DNA from: Helicobacteraceae bacterium
GTDB taxonomy: Bacteria; Campylobacterota; Campylobacteria; Campylobacterales; SZUA-545
DNA length: 6,585 nt
Assembly: GCA_031273735.1 (NCBI GenBank)
Contig: JAISRI010000075.1
Location: 1-6,585, forward strand
Direction of reading: 5' to 3'
A model generated the notes under the pieces. The model had not been told where the DNA came from. It saw nothing but the letters and a program-made list of their open reading frames with translations, and made no database searches. Positions 6,330-6,585 of the stretch are shown here, piece by piece. Positions within the stretch are counted from its first letter, which is position 1, and each line of letters opens with the position of its first letter. A program made the position numbers and the translations under genes.

Positions 6330-6344
6330 GACGCTTTTTGCTTT
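6312..6344. repeat. 10-bp inverted repeat
   Basis: AAAGCAAAAA (6312-6321) and TTTTTGCTTT (6335-6344) are exact reverse complements separated by 13 bases. On the minus strand the T-run arm forms part of the T-rich tract before the candidate -10 box, so the repeat may partly reflect promoter composition. Confidence 0.5.
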
Positions 6345-6365
6345 CGATCGCCTTACGTTTGCCGT

Positions 6366-6406
6366 ATAGGTTAGACAATATCCGTCGGATGTCAGCGAAA
6401 ACCTAT
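6366..6406. repeat. Nested inverted repeat
   Basis: Outer arms ATAGGTT (6366-6372) and AACCTAT (6400-6406) enclose an inner hairpin ATCCG/CGGAT (6380-6384, 6386-6390). The two stems could form an RNA hairpin with an internal loop. Function unknown. Confidence 0.4.
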
Positions 6407-6408
6407 CC

Positions 6409-6421
6409 GCGCGTTTCGCGC
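6409..6421. repeat. Short GC hairpin
   Basis: GCGCG (6409-6413), loop TTT, CGCGC (6417-6421). On the plus strand it is followed by pyrimidine-rich DNA (TCTTTCTTG) that is not a proper T-run. It directly abuts the nested repeat at 6366-6406. Confidence 0.35.
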
Positions 6422-6438
6422 TCTTTCTTGTCGTTTTG

Positions 6439-6466
6439 TTAAGCGGCGGCAAGCGCCGGCGCTTAA
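6439..6466. terminator. Candidate hairpin terminator overlapping the upstream stop codon
   Basis: Arms TTAAGC (6439-6444) and GCTTAA (6461-6466), with inner pairing GGCG (6445-6448) to CGCC (6454-6457), make a strong stem with a 3-base bulge. Bases 6451-6464 alone are a perfect 14-bp palindrome (AAGCGCCGGCGCTT). The TAA of the upstream coding end lies in one arm. Neither strand has a long T-run after the stem, so factor-independent termination is uncertain. Confidence 0.35.
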
Positions 6467-6585
6467 TAATAATCGACGACGCTATGCCACCAAGCTATAA
6501 TAATCCCGTCGCCTGAAACGGACGGTTGCGCAAGAATGGTATGATCCCCGATTCGTTTTTCGTAACCGATACCGCCAGAATACGT
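6463..6585 (-). CDS. C-terminal end of an unidentified protein (partial)
   Basis: A minus-strand frame enters from the window edge and runs 40 codons to TAA (6465-6463). The peptide includes GIGYEKRIGDHTILAQPSV and ends AWWHSVVDYY. Its codons (GCG, GGC, ATC, CAA, GTC) resemble those of the operon genes, and it is the most protein-like of the frames in this stretch, although the other two minus frames are also open for most of it. The end is rich in glycine and aromatic residues with alternating hydrophobics, which would suit beta structure. It does not resemble RluD, the neighbour of flpA in C. jejuni. No family was recognised. Confidence 0.4.
   Translation of the reverse strand, partial: TYSGGIGYEKRIGDHTILAQPSVSGDGIIIAWWHSVVDYY

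Larger units (their letters stand above)
6176..6462. other. 287-bp intergenic region without a convincing gene
   Basis: A TTG-initiated minus-strand frame of 77 codons (6219-6452) covers most of it, but it has no ribosome site, six cysteines, and no recognisable domain. What stands out is a chain of inverted repeats: 6206-6217, 6222-6249, 6265-6298, 6312-6344, 6366-6406, 6409-6421 and 6439-6466. The part nearest flpA probably serves as the operon leader; the rest may contain a terminator for the upstream gene or a structured RNA. No known RNA family was recognised. Confidence 0.5.

Noticed and set aside
6321..6334. AAGGAAAGAC resembling the conserved GAGGAAAGTC of RNase P RNA
   Set aside because: The match is short and the flanking conserved helices and the second conserved region are not present.
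6219..6452. Minus-strand frame of 77 codons starting with TTG
   Set aside because: No ribosome site, start inside a palindrome, unusual cysteine content, no recognisable domain, and the stretch is filled with inverted repeats.

Overview
The window looks like a piece of a Campylobacterota (former Epsilonproteobacteria) chromosome with moderate GC content. The main clue is gene order. On the minus strand, reading from high to low coordinates, it runs FN3 lipoprotein (FlpA-like), trmB with the long N-terminal extension seen in this phylum, ftsE, ftsX, then an EnvC-like degenerate M23 protein. From memory this is the order of Campylobacter jejuni Cj1279c to Cj1275c. There is no pyrH or rpoZ after envC here. 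A secreted TPR protein takes that place, followed by a convergent UvrD/PcrA-type helicase.

Layout. Bases 2-127 (+) are the last 41 codons of a helicase. Bases 130-1344 (-) encode a periplasmic TPR protein of about 11 repeats, whose expected ATG appears to be ACG. Bases 1357-2583 (-) are envC, 2580-3395 (-) ftsX, 3382-4053 (-) ftsE, 4046-5194 (-) trmB and 5201-6175 (-) the flpA-like gene. Junction spacings are 6-bp gap, 8-bp overlap, 14-bp overlap, 4-bp overlap and 12-bp gap, so the six genes form one tightly packed, probably translationally coupled operon. Bases 6176-6462 contain no convincing gene but hold a dense row of inverted repeats and a possible promoter. Bases 6463-6585 (-) are the C-terminal end of an unidentified protein.

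How the genes work together. FtsE (ATPase) and FtsX (membrane protein) are expected to drive conformational control of the periplasmic coiled-coil protein EnvC. Its LytM domain here lacks almost all zinc ligands, so it should activate an amidase rather than cut peptidoglycan itself. The secreted TPR protein, directly downstream, is a candidate extra partner in that envelope complex. TrmB (tRNA m7G46 methylation) and the FN3 lipoprotein are conserved passengers of the cluster.

The least expected signals are: (1) strong over-representation of CGATCG and of the octamer GCGATCGC, which resembles cyanobacterial HIP1; (2) palindromes with GATC-type cores in the leader of the operon; (3) the ACG start of the TPR gene; and (4) tandemly duplicated 102-bp TPR units. 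No obvious wholly new system is visible. The window is mostly an ordinary division/envelope operon with these unusual details.
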